The notes beneath the pieces were generated by a model, which was not told the origin of the DNA, did not search any database, and was given only the letters and a program-made list of their open reading frames with translations. Below, in pieces: positions 16,857 to 25,336 of a DNA stretch of 52,360 nt (position 1 is its first letter; each line of letters starts with the position of its first letter). Origin of the DNA: Desulfobulbus propionicus (lineage in GTDB: Bacteria > Desulfobacterota > Desulfobulbia > Desulfobulbales > Desulfobulbaceae); the NCBI GenBank assembly GCA_002746685.1, contig PDQK01000034.1:1-52360 (forward strand). Reading direction: 5' to 3'. Position numbers and translations under genes: made by a program.

Positions 16857-17984
16857 ATGCAAAGTAAGGATGAGCAGTACATGCAACTAGCCATTGAACA
16901 GGCAAAAAAAGGAAGAGGAAGAACCTCGCCCAATCCAGCTGTAGGTGCTGTTATTGTTAAAGATGGAGTTGTAATAGGAAAGGGATATCATAAAAAAGCC
17001 GGAACACCCCACGCCGAAATACATGCCATTGCTGACGCAAAAGAGTCTGTTGAGGGAGCAACCATATATGTCACCTTAGAGCCTTGCAGTCACACAGGGA
17101 GAACTCCACCTTGTACAGAAGCGATCATAAGAAATGCATTTGGTAGAGTGGTCGTAGGAATGGAGGATCCAAACCCTTTAGTCTCAGGGAGGGGCCTGGA
17201 GCAGTTACGCGCACAGGGCATACACGTAAGGAGCAGGGTTTTAGAACATGAATGCAGGGCACTTAATTTTCCTTTTTTAAAACATATTACTACAGGGCTG
17301 CCGTGGGTCATTATGAAGGCTGGGGTAAGTCTTGATGGTCGTCTTGCTTATGAAAGAGGGAAGGGGGGAAAGGTAACCGGTAGAGAGGTGCAACAGGTCG
17401 TTCATGGTTTGCGTGATCAGGTTGATGCCATTCTAATTGGTGTGGAAACGGCCCTTATTGATGACCCCAGTCTCACAACCCGGCTGGAAAACGATGATGG
17501 TCAGGATCCTTTGAGAATTGTTTTGGATTCACACCTGCGCTCGACTGCAACCTTACAGCTGTTTCATCAGGACTCCACCGCCGATACTTGGGTGTATTGT
17601 CTTCCTTCTGCTTTGCAAGAAAAGCAGGACAAGCTTGAGCAGAGCGAAAAGGTTCGCGTATTCAGGGTTGGGGAGGAAACCGATGAGCATGTTGCTATCA
17701 GTGCCGTGCTGCATCACCTGGGAAGCCAGGGGATAAACTCTGTGTTGGTCGAGGGGGGAGCGAGAATACATGGTGCTTTTCTGCAAGCGGATCTGGTTGA
17801 CCAGGTTTACCTCTTCTATGCCCCATTTTTTATTGGAGATGGAGGTGTGCCCCTTGTTTCAGGTCAAGGCTCCCGACAAAGAACTGAAACCTTTTTTGTG
17901 GAACAGGCCATACAACAGGTTGGCAATGACTTCCTCTTTACCGGGGTTAGGCGTTATCCCATTGATTTTGCAAAAGATTCCTGA
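16857..17984 (+). CDS. ribD: bifunctional riboflavin biosynthesis deaminase/reductase RibD
   Basis: Residues 1-145 form the deaminase, with zinc ligands in HAEIHA and PCSHTGRTPPC. Residues from about 150 on form the pyrimidine reductase (MKAGVSLDGRLAY, IGVETALIDDPSLTTR, LVEGGARIHGAFL). RibD carries out steps two and three of riboflavin synthesis from GTP. A GTG at 16845 overlaps the nrdR stop, but homology (DEQYMQLAIEQAKKGRGRTSPNP) supports ATG 16857. No other rib genes follow. Its last 38 bp overlap tail-to-tail with the ParB-like gene on the other strand. Confidence 0.94.
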   Translation: MQSKDEQYMQLAIEQAKKGRGRTSPNPAVGAVIVKDGVVIGKGYHKKAGTPHAEIHAIADAKESVEGATIYVTLEPCSHTGRTPPCTEAIIRNAFGRVVVGMEDPNPLVSGRGLEQLRAQGIHVRSRVLEHECRALNFPFLKHITTGLPWVIMKAGVSLDGRLAYERGKGGKVTGREVQQVVHGLRDQVDAILIGVETALIDDPSLTTRLENDDGQDPLRIVLDSHLRSTATLQLFHQDSTADTWVYCLPSALQEKQDKLEQSEKVRVFRVGEETDEHVAISAVLHHLGSQGINSVLVEGGARIHGAFLQADLVDQVYLFYAPFFIGDGGVPLVSGQGSRQRTETFFVEQAIQQVGNDFLFTGVRRYPIDFAKDS

Positions 17985-18897
17985 TTGCTGGTAAATGTCT
18001 TTCCAGCGTATCCATATTCTTAAATGATATGGTGAGTTCACAGGTATCGAGTTCAAAATTGCTACTGTGATGTATTGTAAGGCTTTGTGGAAGTTGGAGT
18101 TGGTGGACCCGTCTGGTAAAGGTCTGCTCTGCTGCAAGGGATTCCGGAGAGCACTGGTTGTTTAGGTAACCCAGCAGATCTGCAGCCTGCTGGGGAAGAT
18201 TGTGGGTGTCAATAAACTCTTTTTCGCTCCAGTGCTCAATAATTTCTGCAAAAGATGTGTTCAACCTTTTGGTTAATTCAATAGCCATGTTGATAAGATT
18301 GTTTTGCTTGGAACCTCCCAAACGGTATCGTTCAATCAGCGAGATAACTGTTTTTTGATCTGAATGTGTTAACTGGTTGAGTTTCTTAAACGTTTTAAGG
18401 CTTAGTCGACCATTATGAACAGCTTGCTGGACCTGTCTGTCCATCTCAAGGAGAGACCGTAGCTCCCGCAATTGATGATTATTTGGGCTGTACCCCATCA
18501 TTTTGAGCAAGTCAAACAGTTCGCTCTGGTTTAGCTCTTGCTGCCCGTTGCTCACAAGTAAAGCTTCTTCTATGGGGCTAATGTCTGGCTCATATGTTCC
18601 ATAAGACACAATAAGCGAGTATTTGGTTTTTGAATCCAAATCAGGGGCAAGAAGATAGCAGGGGAGCTCTTTTACCTTAGCTCGCTGGGCTTGTATAAAT
18701 CGATGAAAGCCTGTTAAGAGAGCAAAGACGCCTTGTGTTTTTTCTTCGATGAGAAAAGGTGGTTGAGGGGAAGAGGCTGTTACAGTTGTTTTTTGGGGGG
18801 TAGCCTTGGCGGTGTTGTCACTATAAAGTTCCGTTATTATTTGTGGAACATGGAGTTGATCTGCAGCTATCTGACAAAAGGTATATGGCGTTTTCAC
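17947..18897 (-). CDS. ParB-like N-terminal-domain protein
   Basis: The 316-residue product shows a ParB/sulfiredoxin-type domain in its N-terminal third, recognisable by LTGFHRFIQAQRAKVKELPCYLL (about residues 60-82) matching the GxHR motif. A helical region resembling the ParB DNA-binding part (LFDLLKMMGY, RSLLEMDRQVQQAVHNGRLSL) follows, ending in a poorly conserved C-terminus. The domain order resembles partition proteins, but no parA is nearby and the protein is not in an ori-type context, so a role in partition is uncertain. The start is a GTG at 18897. The 3' end overlaps ribD by 38 bp. An IHF-like gene lies upstream on the same strand with its own terminator between them. Confidence 0.7.
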   Translation of the reverse strand: MKTPYTFCQIAADQLHVPQIITELYSDNTAKATPQKTTVTASSPQPPFLIEEKTQGVFALLTGFHRFIQAQRAKVKELPCYLLAPDLDSKTKYSLIVSYGTYEPDISPIEEALLVSNGQQELNQSELFDLLKMMGYSPNNHQLRELRSLLEMDRQVQQAVHNGRLSLKTFKKLNQLTHSDQKTVISLIERYRLGGSKQNNLINMAIELTKRLNTSFAEIIEHWSEKEFIDTHNLPQQAADLLGYLNNQCSPESLAAEQTFTRRVHQLQLPQSLTIHHSSNFELDTCELTISFKNMDTLERHLPAIRNLLQNQWDNA

Positions 18898-18922
18898 TCT
18901 GGGGTAAACCTGTAGTATGGAT

Positions 18923-18960
18923 AAAAAAGAAAAGGGGTATCGCTTATTGCGATACCCCTT
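18923..18960 (-). terminator. intrinsic terminator after the IHF/HU gene
   Basis: A perfect 10-bp stem (ggggtatcgc 18934-18943, gcgatacccc 18949-18958) with a 5-nt loop is followed on the minus strand by TTTTCTTTTTT. It ends the minus-strand ihfA-like transcript just before the ParB-like gene. Confidence 0.88.
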
Positions 18961-18984
18961 ACATCTAAATGGCTGACCCTACCT

Positions 18985-19272
18985 TTACAAGGCATTAATC
19001 CTTGTACGTAATATTCCTGAAGGTTTGAAGGTCACTACCCTGCGAGCATCCAGGATCAGTTCATTTCCTGTTTGAGGATTTCTCCCCCGACGTGATTTTT
19101 TATCCTTAATATTGAATTTTCCAAATCCACTGAGCAGAAGATCCTGACCATTTATCAGGGAGCTTTTTGAAAGATTGAGAAAGGTTTCCACTGATTCCGT
19201 TGACTGGGATTTAGTCAGAGCAGGGTGTGTTTTATATACCTCTTGGACTAAGTCAGCTTTAGTTAATGTCAT
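18985..19272 (-). CDS. HU/IHF family DNA-binding protein, IHF-alpha-like
   Basis: This 95-residue basic protein has the histone-like fold: an N-terminal MTLTKADLVQEVY helix pair, the LSGFGKFNIKDKKSRRGRNP beta arm and the intercalating proline in GRNPQTG, then a C-terminal helix. The opening and the FGKFN arm look more like IHF alpha than HU, but paralogues are hard to separate. It bends DNA and would assist sigma-54 promoters, repair and compaction. It has its own strong promoter and terminator, so it is monocistronic. Confidence 0.85.
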   Translation of the reverse strand: MTLTKADLVQEVYKTHPALTKSQSTESVETFLNLSKSSLINGQDLLLSGFGKFNIKDKKSRRGRNPQTGNELILDARRVVTFKPSGILRTRINAL

Positions 19273-19338
19273 ATTGTTTACCTCTTGCTGAAGCTATCTA
19301 ACGTTTGGTTTTCAGATTATTTTGTCTCTGTTACTTCT

Positions 19339-19368
19339 ATAATAGGTGAGGTTGCGTCAAGTTGTCAA
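19339..19368 (-). promoter_or_regulatory. sigma-70 promoter of the IHF/HU gene
   Basis: On the minus strand TTGACA (19363-19368) and TATTAT (19339-19344) are separated by 18 bp, placing the start of transcription about 60 bp upstream of the ATG at 19272. A second TTGACG lies within the spacer. Confidence 0.75.
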
Positions 19369-19416
19369 ATGTAAGTATGGAAATTCCAGAATAATAAAAA
19401 CCGTTTGCATCCATTG

Positions 19417-20622
19417 TTAAACGACACTTGCAATCTTGAATATGGGCAGATACATGGAAACAACTAAACCACCAATCATACCGCCAAGGAATACCATCAT
19501 AAAAGGCTCTATCATTGCCGTTAAGTTTTCAACCGCTTGATCCACCTCTTCATCGTAGAAGTCAGCAATTTTTTCCAGCATGGTGTCCAGGGCACCAACA
19601 GATTCCCCAACATTAATCATTTGCACGACCATATTGGGAAAAACGCCAGACTCTTCAAGTGGTTCAGAAATAGGACGCCCTTCTGAAATACCATCAGAAA
19701 CCCTGATAACTGCCCGTTCAATCACTTTGTTTCCGGAGGTCTTTGCAACAACATTCAGTGCCTCTAATATGGGGACACCACTTTGGAGCATGGTGCTCAA
19801 CGTTCTGGTAAATTTTGAGACAGCCACTCGGCGAAGTAAAAGACCAATAACCGGTGATTTCAGCATGGCTGCATCTATCTTCAGACGCCCTTTTTCCGTT
19901 TTGTATATTTTTTTGACTATCCAACCACAAAATACTCCGGAAATACCTATATAGATAAAATAATTTTTGAAAAAATCACTGGCGTCTACCACAAATTGGG
20001 TGGGTGCTGGGAGGGCAGAGTCAAAATCTTCAAACATTTTAGCAAAAACAGGAACAACAAAAACAAGGATAACAACCAGAATAAGCAGTGATATGGCCAA
20101 GCATATTACAGGGTAGGTCATTGCTCCTTTAATTTTCTTTTGGAGGGCCATGGCCTTTTCTTTAAATACTGCAAGACGTGAAAGGATGGTATCAAGGATA
20201 CCACCTAACTCGCCAGCCTCAATCATGTTTGCATAGAGGTTGTCAAAAATTTTGGGATGTTTACGCATTGAGTCTGCAAGGGTGGTCCCTGTTTCAACAT
20301 CGGTTTGAATTTCTAATAATACTTTTTTAAATGTTGAGTTAGATTGCTGTTTTCCTAAAATTTGTAAACATTGAACCAAAGGAAGTCCGGCATCAATCAT
20401 CGTTGATAATTGCCGCGTAAAAATGACAACATCTTTGCCGGTTACCTTCGGTTGAAAAAAAGAAACGTTTTCAAAGATATCCTTAGGTTTTTCTTTTATC
20501 TGTACATCATCAATACGCAGACGTCTGATTTGTGCCAACGCTGCATTTTCGTCGGGTGCTTCCAGTTCACCTTTTCGTTTTTCACCGTAACTGTTTTTTC
20601 CTTTCCAGACATATATTGGCAT
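19417..20622 (-). CDS. pilC: type IV pilus / type II secretion platform protein (PilC/GspF)
   Basis: The 401-residue protein has two GspF domains. The first starts near residue 65 (VVIFTRQLSTMIDAGLPL), the second near 268 (FTRTLSTMLQSGVPILEAL). Hydrophobic helices lie at about 168-195, 220-240 and 370-395. PilC/GspF is the inner-membrane platform where the assembly ATPase acts. MPIYVWKG at the N-terminus favours the pilus form. It stands alone here; no pilB, pilT or pilin gene is nearby. Confidence 0.92.
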   Translation of the reverse strand: MPIYVWKGKNSYGEKRKGELEAPDENAALAQIRRLRIDDVQIKEKPKDIFENVSFFQPKVTGKDVVIFTRQLSTMIDAGLPLVQCLQILGKQQSNSTFKKVLLEIQTDVETGTTLADSMRKHPKIFDNLYANMIEAGELGGILDTILSRLAVFKEKAMALQKKIKGAMTYPVICLAISLLILVVILVFVVPVFAKMFEDFDSALPAPTQFVVDASDFFKNYFIYIGISGVFCGWIVKKIYKTEKGRLKIDAAMLKSPVIGLLLRRVAVSKFTRTLSTMLQSGVPILEALNVVAKTSGNKVIERAVIRVSDGISEGRPISEPLEESGVFPNMVVQMINVGESVGALDTMLEKIADFYDEEVDQAVENLTAMIEPFMMVFLGGMIGGLVVSMYLPIFKIASVV

Positions 20623-20673
20623 GGATACTCTCCGCAGAGCCTGAAGATTTTAGCGATAAATTTAGATAAATTA

Positions 20674-20702
20674 TTGACAGAGATGATAATTATTTTTATA
20701 AG
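20674..20702 (+). promoter_or_regulatory. strong sigma-70 promoter of the PxxKW gene
   Basis: TTGACA (20674-20679), a 17-bp spacer and TATAAG (20697-20702) form a near-consensus promoter that drives a roughly 100-nt leader before the small PxxKW gene. It is divergent from pilC. Confidence 0.75.
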
Positions 20703-20808
20703 AGCAAGTTTCAATAGACACGTGATCACCTGTCATATTTTAAGATATTGTATGGAAGTTTTTTTCTTGATTCAAGAAAAAGTTTATATTTTTTCAGGAG
20801 TTGGCGCA

Positions 20809-21057
20809 ATGCAGACAGAGTATGTAGCGAAATTTAGTGATGGTCAGTTTCAGCCGGTAATCGAAAAGTGTGAAGGCTGCGAACGGATAGTTGAGGTAGA
20901 GAAAACCAAATATTGTAATACCTATGCACAACCTGGTGCAAAATGGCGCTTGGGGATATGTAACTTTGCAACCCATGACAAACCTGAAGTGAAGATTGTG
21001 AAAGTCAGGGTTAACCCGTTGAAAGCAGCAAAGCGTGCTTCCAAAAGGAGAGGGTAA
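20809..21057 (+). CDS. PxxKW family cysteine-rich small protein
   Basis: The 82-residue product carries the PxxKW signature (AQPGAKWRLG, about residues 42-51) and cysteines in KCEGCERI, KYCNTY and GICNFA that could bind a metal. It ends in a basic tail (KAAKRASKRRG). The family is mainly known from sulfate-reducing and related Desulfobacterota; its function is unknown. The ATG at 20809 has AGGAG (20796-20800) with 8-bp spacing; longer readings of the same frame start inside the leader and have no support. The gene has its own near-consensus promoter and a strong terminator, implying high independent expression. Confidence 0.88.
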   Translation: MQTEYVAKFSDGQFQPVIEKCEGCERIVEVEKTKYCNTYAQPGAKWRLGICNFATHDKPEVKIVKVRVNPLKAAKRASKRRG

Positions 21058-21087
21058 TTTACCTCTTCCTGCTTGTCTTAGCGGAAC

Positions 21088-21126
21088 AAAAAAGGCCACT
21101 GCATATGCTATGCAGTGGCCTTTTTT
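21088..21126. terminator. bidirectional intrinsic terminator
   Basis: A perfect 12-bp stem (ggccactgcata 21094-21105 with tatgcagtggcc 21109-21120, 3-nt loop) is flanked by A6 on the left and T6 on the right. It therefore serves both the plus-strand PxxKW gene and the minus-strand ugd gene. Confidence 0.92.
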
Positions 21127-21147
21127 ATGATGTAAGAGGCTGTGGTG

Positions 21148-22458
21148 CTATTTCTTGCCAACCCCAACATATTGAAAACCAGCAGCGCGCATTTTGTCTG
21201 GCTCATAGACGTTTCTGAGGTCTATAAAAACTGGTTCTTTGAGGCAGTCTTTTAATTTTTCCAGATCAAGTGCCCTGTATTGGTTCCACTCCGTCATGAG
21301 AACCACACAATCTGCATCTTCCGCAGCTTCATAGGCATTGTTTACATAGCTAATACCGCTGGGCAGGTACTTTTTGGCTTCTTCTATTCCTTTGGGATCG
21401 TGAGCTTTAATAACAGCACCTTTTTCAAGCAGGGCTGGCAAGATAGTAGCCGCAGGAGCATCGCGCATATCATCGGTTTCTGGCTTAAAGGTTAATCCCA
21501 GTACTGCAACGGTTTTTCCGGCTTCTGATCCCCCAAGCATTTCACGAATCTTTTTCACCATCCTTGCTTTTTGAGCTGCATTGACTTCAACCGCAGCTTC
21601 CACAATGCGTACGTTTTCCCCATGTTCTTGAACAATTCGCATCAAAGCAAGGGTATCTTTTGGGAAGCAGGATCCGCCATAACCAGGGCCAGGATGAAGG
21701 AATTTACTTCCAATTCGACCATCCATTCCAATCGCTTTGGCAATATCAGTAACATTGGCATTGACAGCTTCACATACGTTAGCAATTTCATTGATAAAGC
21801 TGATTTTTACCGCCAGAAAAGCATTGGCAGCATACTTTGCAAGTTCTGCCGTTTCGATGGTAGTACTCACAATTGGAGTGTCACGGATGTATAAAGGTTC
21901 ATAAATTGCTTGTAACATGTCTTCAGCTTGCCTGGATTCCACGCCAATGACCACCCTGTCCGGGCGCATGAAATCTGAAATGGCAGCTCCTTCTCTTAAA
22001 AATTCAGGGTTGGAAGACACGTCAAAATCTGCATCAGGATTGGCCTCTTTAATGATTCTGCTTACTTGCCGTGCCGTACCAACGGGTACCGTACTTTTGT
22101 CCACAACTACAGTATAACCGCTCAAGTGAGGAGCAATGTCTTTGGCTGCCTGGTACAAATACGTCAGGTCAGCATATCCATCACCGCGCCTGCTACTGGG
22201 AGTCCCTACGGCTAAAAAGACTGCTTCCGCATCAGGGATCGATTCAGCAAGGTCTGTGGTAAAATGAAGTCTGCCTTCATCGACATTTTTCTTAACCAGG
22301 GCTGCGAGCCCCGGCTCATATATTGGAATTATACCTTTTTTTAGAGTGACAATTTTTTCTTCGACATTGTCTATGCAGGTCACATTATGACCAAATTCAG
22401 CAAAACAGGTACCTGTTACTAATCCTACATATCCGGTACCTATCATTGTGATGTTCAT
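21148..22458 (-). CDS. ugd: UDP-glucose 6-dehydrogenase
   Basis: This 436-residue enzyme has the N-terminal NAD-binding motif GTGYVGLVTG, the central linker (SSNPEFLREG, VDKSTVPVGT), catalytic Cys264 in YGGSCFPKD and the C-terminal UDP-binding domain (GLTFKPETDDMRDAPA). It oxidises UDP-glucose to UDP-glucuronate for surface polysaccharide. It is the third gene of the likely tatD-yggS-ugd transcript, 82 bp after yggS. It is full length and has no visible anomaly. No glycosyltransferase cluster adjoins it. Confidence 0.95.
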   Translation of the reverse strand: MNITMIGTGYVGLVTGTCFAEFGHNVTCIDNVEEKIVTLKKGIIPIYEPGLAALVKKNVDEGRLHFTTDLAESIPDAEAVFLAVGTPSSRRGDGYADLTYLYQAAKDIAPHLSGYTVVVDKSTVPVGTARQVSRIIKEANPDADFDVSSNPEFLREGAAISDFMRPDRVVIGVESRQAEDMLQAIYEPLYIRDTPIVSTTIETAELAKYAANAFLAVKISFINEIANVCEAVNANVTDIAKAIGMDGRIGSKFLHPGPGYGGSCFPKDTLALMRIVQEHGENVRIVEAAVEVNAAQKARMVKKIREMLGGSEAGKTVAVLGLTFKPETDDMRDAPAATILPALLEKGAVIKAHDPKGIEEAKKYLPSGISYVNNAYEAAEDADCVVLMTEWNQYRALDLEKLKDCLKEPVFIDLRNVYEPDKMRAAGFQYVGVGKK

Positions 22459-22540
22459 TTTTTCTCCGATTGTAACTATTTATGTGATATGCGACCGATT
22501 TTTCTCAACGCTCACCAATAATTGTTTTCAGTAAGGGGTG

Positions 22541-23230
22541 TTACTTTTCTCTGGCACCAAACAGGGCAGTACCTATACGGATATACGTAGCTCCTTCTTC
22601 AATGGCCACCTGGAAATCGCCAGACATGCCCATGGAAAGTTCCACTTTGTTATTATCAGCAAAAAGGTGTTTTTTTGCAAAATTTTCTGCCATTTTTCTA
22701 GTCTGGATGAAAAATTTCCTGGTCTGTTCGGCATCTGCTGAGAAAGGAGGGATGATCATCAGCCCAAGAACAGGTAAATCCGTTTCATCCCGGATTTGGT
22801 TAAGGAGCAATTCTGCTTCCTCGGGCATGACCCCGCCTTTCTGCTTTTCTTTGCCAATATTGATCTGGAGTAGAATTGATACATTTTTTTGCAAGGCTTT
22901 GGCATGTTTATCAATTAGTTTGGCAAGTTTGATTCGGTCTACGGTTTCGATGACATCAAACAAGGCAACCGCTTGTTTTGTCTTATTACTCTGTAAATGC
23001 CCTATAAAGTGCCAGCTTATATCAGCTGGAAGCTGAGGGATTTTTTCTGCCGCTTCCTGGAGGTAGTTTTCACCAAACTGTAGTTGCCCGTTATCATAGG
23101 CTTCCTGGATAAGCTCTACTGGCTTACGCTTGGAAACGGCTATGAGTTTAACATCTTCGGCCTGTCGTTCACATTGTTTGGCACAGGCCCTCATTTCGTT
23201 TCGAATGGTATGGAAATTTTGAGCAATCAT
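22541..23230 (-). CDS. yggS: pyridoxal-phosphate homeostasis protein (YggS/PLPBP)
   Basis: The 229-residue protein matches the YggS family: LIAVSKRKPVELI with the PLP lysine near residue 35, FGENYLQEA, WHFIGHLQSNK and LSMGMSGDFQVAIEEGATYIRIGTALFG at the C-terminus. It binds PLP without catalysis and keeps the cofactor pool balanced. A longer reading to 23266 would overlap tatD; ATG 23230 lies just beyond the tatD stop and fits the family start. It is probably translated from the tatD message. Confidence 0.93.
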   Translation of the reverse strand: MIAQNFHTIRNEMRACAKQCERQAEDVKLIAVSKRKPVELIQEAYDNGQLQFGENYLQEAAEKIPQLPADISWHFIGHLQSNKTKQAVALFDVIETVDRIKLAKLIDKHAKALQKNVSILLQINIGKEKQKGGVMPEEAELLLNQIRDETDLPVLGLMIIPPFSADAEQTRKFFIQTRKMAENFAKKHLFADNNKVELSMGMSGDFQVAIEEGATYIRIGTALFGAREK

Positions 23231-23231
23231 T

Positions 23232-24014
23232 TTAGACACTGGGAAGATTGAAGAGGTTACACGCATTCATCGTTGTTATACTCGCAACTTCTTCAAGCGA
23301 AATATTTCGTAACTCAGCTACTCGTTTTGCGGTATGCATTACTTTATCTGGAGTATTACGTTTTCCTCGAAATGGGACTGGTGCGAGAAAGGGGCCATCG
23401 GTTTCGAGCAGTAAATGGTTTATATCTACATGTTGTGCAACATTATGAAGATCCTGAGCATTTTTAAACGTTACAATGCCTGGTATTGAGAGATAAAAAC
23501 CAAGCTCGACGACTTTATTTGCCAGTTCAAGGTTACCTGAAAAGCAGTGCATGACTCCACCTTTTGGATAGGGACCATTTTCTCTTAAAATGGCCATGGT
23601 GTCCTCATGGGCGTCACGATCATGGATGACCACTGGTAAGTTGACTTTTTTTGCCAGTTGGAGTTGGGCTGCAAAAGCTTTCTGCTGTACATCAACAGGA
23701 GAATATTTTTTTGCATAATCCAACCCTATTTCCCCATAACCGACAACTTTTTCTAAGTGGGCCAGGTCTTCAATGGAAGCTAGTGTTGATTTTGTACAAC
23801 TGGTTGCTTCATGGGGATGAATGCCAATGGTTGCATAGACCTGATCATAGCGTCCTGCTATGGTCACAGCACTCTTTGAACTTGGCAGGTCAATACCAAT
23901 GGTAATGATGTTTTTTACTCCAACAGCGAGCGCGTCATGTAAAACCTGGTCCAGGTCATTTTCATAGGCCTGCATATCCAGGTGGCAATGGGAATCAATC
24001 AGTGAGATGTTCAT
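23232..24014 (-). CDS. tatD: TatD-family metal-dependent hydrolase
   Basis: This 260-residue protein begins MNISLIDSHCHLD with the HxH metal motif (His9, His11). It carries GEIGLDYA, VIHDRDAHEDT, GVMHCFSGN and LLETDGPFLAPVPFRGKRN. TatD enzymes are 3'-5' DNA/RNA exonucleases linked to repair and RNA turnover. The frame stays open upstream to 24092, but homology places the start at ATG 24014. It precedes yggS by one base pair. Confidence 0.94.
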   Translation of the reverse strand: MNISLIDSHCHLDMQAYENDLDQVLHDALAVGVKNIITIGIDLPSSKSAVTIAGRYDQVYATIGIHPHEATSCTKSTLASIEDLAHLEKVVGYGEIGLDYAKKYSPVDVQQKAFAAQLQLAKKVNLPVVIHDRDAHEDTMAILRENGPYPKGGVMHCFSGNLELANKVVELGFYLSIPGIVTFKNAQDLHNVAQHVDINHLLLETDGPFLAPVPFRGKRNTPDKVMHTAKRVAELRNISLEEVASITTMNACNLFNLPSV

Positions 24015-24113
24015 TGGGCAGTACTTACTTGGAAGAATAGAGTATATGGCTGGAGGATGTGAGCATCTGAGGTGAACTTCTTTACAATACAACAGAAAGA
24101 GTAAAATACGTGT

Positions 24114-24153
24114 AAAAAAAGGAGAGCGGCTGGTTCTCTTTCAACCGCTCTCT
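24114..24153 (-). terminator. intrinsic terminator of the sirtuin transcript
   Basis: The arms gagagcgg (24122-24129) and ccgctctc (24145-24152) form an 8-bp stem followed on the minus strand by seven Ts (the A-run at 24114-24120). It lies about 250 bp beyond the sir2 stop and just upstream of tatD. Confidence 0.78.
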
Positions 24154-24198
24154 GCCTTCATTATTGAAAGCCAGGAAATATAGCACAAAGAATGCTTA

Positions 24199-24226
24199 TT
24201 GACAGTAAAACCTTATTTTTTACAAC
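24199..24226 (+). promoter_or_regulatory. possible promoter of a micro-ORF
   Basis: TTGACA at 24199-24204 and TACAAC at 24221-24226 have a 16-bp spacer. They lie 50 bp upstream of an isolated perfect Shine-Dalgarno on the same strand. The -10 box is only moderate. Confidence 0.4.
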
Positions 24227-24278
24227 AACCTGAATCCGAAAGCGTTCAAAAACAGTGTAGATACAAGGAGGTGACGTA

Positions 24279-24305
24279 ATGCTGCTACTCCCTTTCGCAT
24301 GTTGA
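24279..24305 (+). CDS. eight-codon micro-ORF behind a perfect Shine-Dalgarno
   Basis: AAGGAGGTGA at 24265-24274, a full match to the anti-Shine-Dalgarno, precedes an ATG at 24279 by 4 bp. The frame reads MLLLPFAC and stops at TGA 24303-24305. Beyond that TGA the same frame stays open for 27 more codons, with a hydrophobic opening (GVVLVHAPVVPVYG), to TGA 24387. It may be a leader peptide, a decayed small membrane protein or chance. I cannot assign a family. Confidence 0.35.
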   Translation: MLLLPFAC

Positions 24306-24407
24306 GGCGTTGTTTTGGTTCATGCTCCGGTTGTCCCTGTTTACGGCGAAACATTGTACATTTTTACGGAATTCCGGTGGGCCCAGTGAAATGTTTAACG
24401 ACAATTA

Positions 24408-25235
24408 TTATTCCTGTGCAGCGGCCATGATTTCAAACAGCTCTGGCAGCGCCTGTCCACTGGATTGCTGGACAAAAAAGCCCCGTCCACTGCGCATGGC
24501 CATGTCTGAAAAGGGATTTTCCTCTATATTGATATCAATGATGGTCCCGCCAAGCTGATACACCGCATGGGCAACTTGGTTAGGCAGGTTGGTAGCACCT
24601 GAGGTGCCAACGATGATCAGCAGGTCCGTCTGCTGAGCCGCTTGGATCGCGCTGTGAAAATGGTAATGGTGCTCGTTGTAGTTCTCATCAAAGAGTAGGA
24701 TATGGGGGCGTGTCATGGCACCGCACGCCGGGCATACCAAATGCTGGCGATCCGTCTCGGTAAACTTGTCTTCCTTGCTTTTTCCTGGTACCTCATCGGG
24801 AATGGGATAGACCGCCGGAGTACACTCCTTTATGCAACGCATGTAGGAAACATTGCCGTGGATCTGCATGGTTTTCTCCGGGCTGCTTCCTGCCTGGAGG
24901 TGCAATCCATCAATATTTTGGGTGATCAGGGTGAAGCGGTCGCCAAACTCAGCTTCCATGTCCACCAGGGCGTAATGACCAGGGTTGGGCTTGGCAGCGC
25001 GGCACACACCGAGCCGGTACAGGTACCAGCGCCACACTTCTTCTGGATACTGGGACAACATCCTGAAGGTGGCCATCTCCTGGGGATGATACTCTTTGGA
25101 GCCAAAGGTCCAATACCCCTCAGGACCACGAAAGGTTGGGATACCGCTTTCGGCGGAGATTCCGGCACCGGTCATAACCGTAATCTTTCCTTTTTTGCTT
25201 ATCTGCCCAACCGCCTCTATGAGTTGTTGTTCCAT
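24408..25235 (-). CDS. NAD-dependent protein deacylase (sirtuin)
   Basis: The 275-residue sirtuin shows VMTGAGISAESGIPTFRG (about residues 19-36), TQNIDGLH with its catalytic His, a zinc site of two cysteine pairs (CIKEC and CPAC), and VGTSGATNLPNQ. It removes acyl groups from lysine using NAD. The zinc site is intact, unlike in some class M paralogues. The ATG at 25235 has an AAAGGAGGG ribosome binding site; upstream codons to 25319 read through a promoter region and are not favoured. It is divergent from ilvA. Confidence 0.93.
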   Translation of the reverse strand: MEQQLIEAVGQISKKGKITVMTGAGISAESGIPTFRGPEGYWTFGSKEYHPQEMATFRMLSQYPEEVWRWYLYRLGVCRAAKPNPGHYALVDMEAEFGDRFTLITQNIDGLHLQAGSSPEKTMQIHGNVSYMRCIKECTPAVYPIPDEVPGKSKEDKFTETDRQHLVCPACGAMTRPHILLFDENYNEHHYHFHSAIQAAQQTDLLIIVGTSGATNLPNQVAHAVYQLGGTIIDINIEENPFSDMAMRSGRGFFVQQSSGQALPELFEIMAAAQE

Positions 25236-25336
25236 AATCCCTCCTTTGTTTTTCAGGCAAGCTTTGCTAAAAAGATGGGTATAACACAATTCATACAACC
25301 ACGAATGTACATCATACACAATTGGAGAAGATCCAG

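Noticed and set aside
20410..20808. Upstream extension of the PxxKW frame to a 215-residue protein
   Set aside because: It would cross the pilC start and the promoter; the extra sequence is not protein-like and the AGGAG site fits the ATG at 20809.
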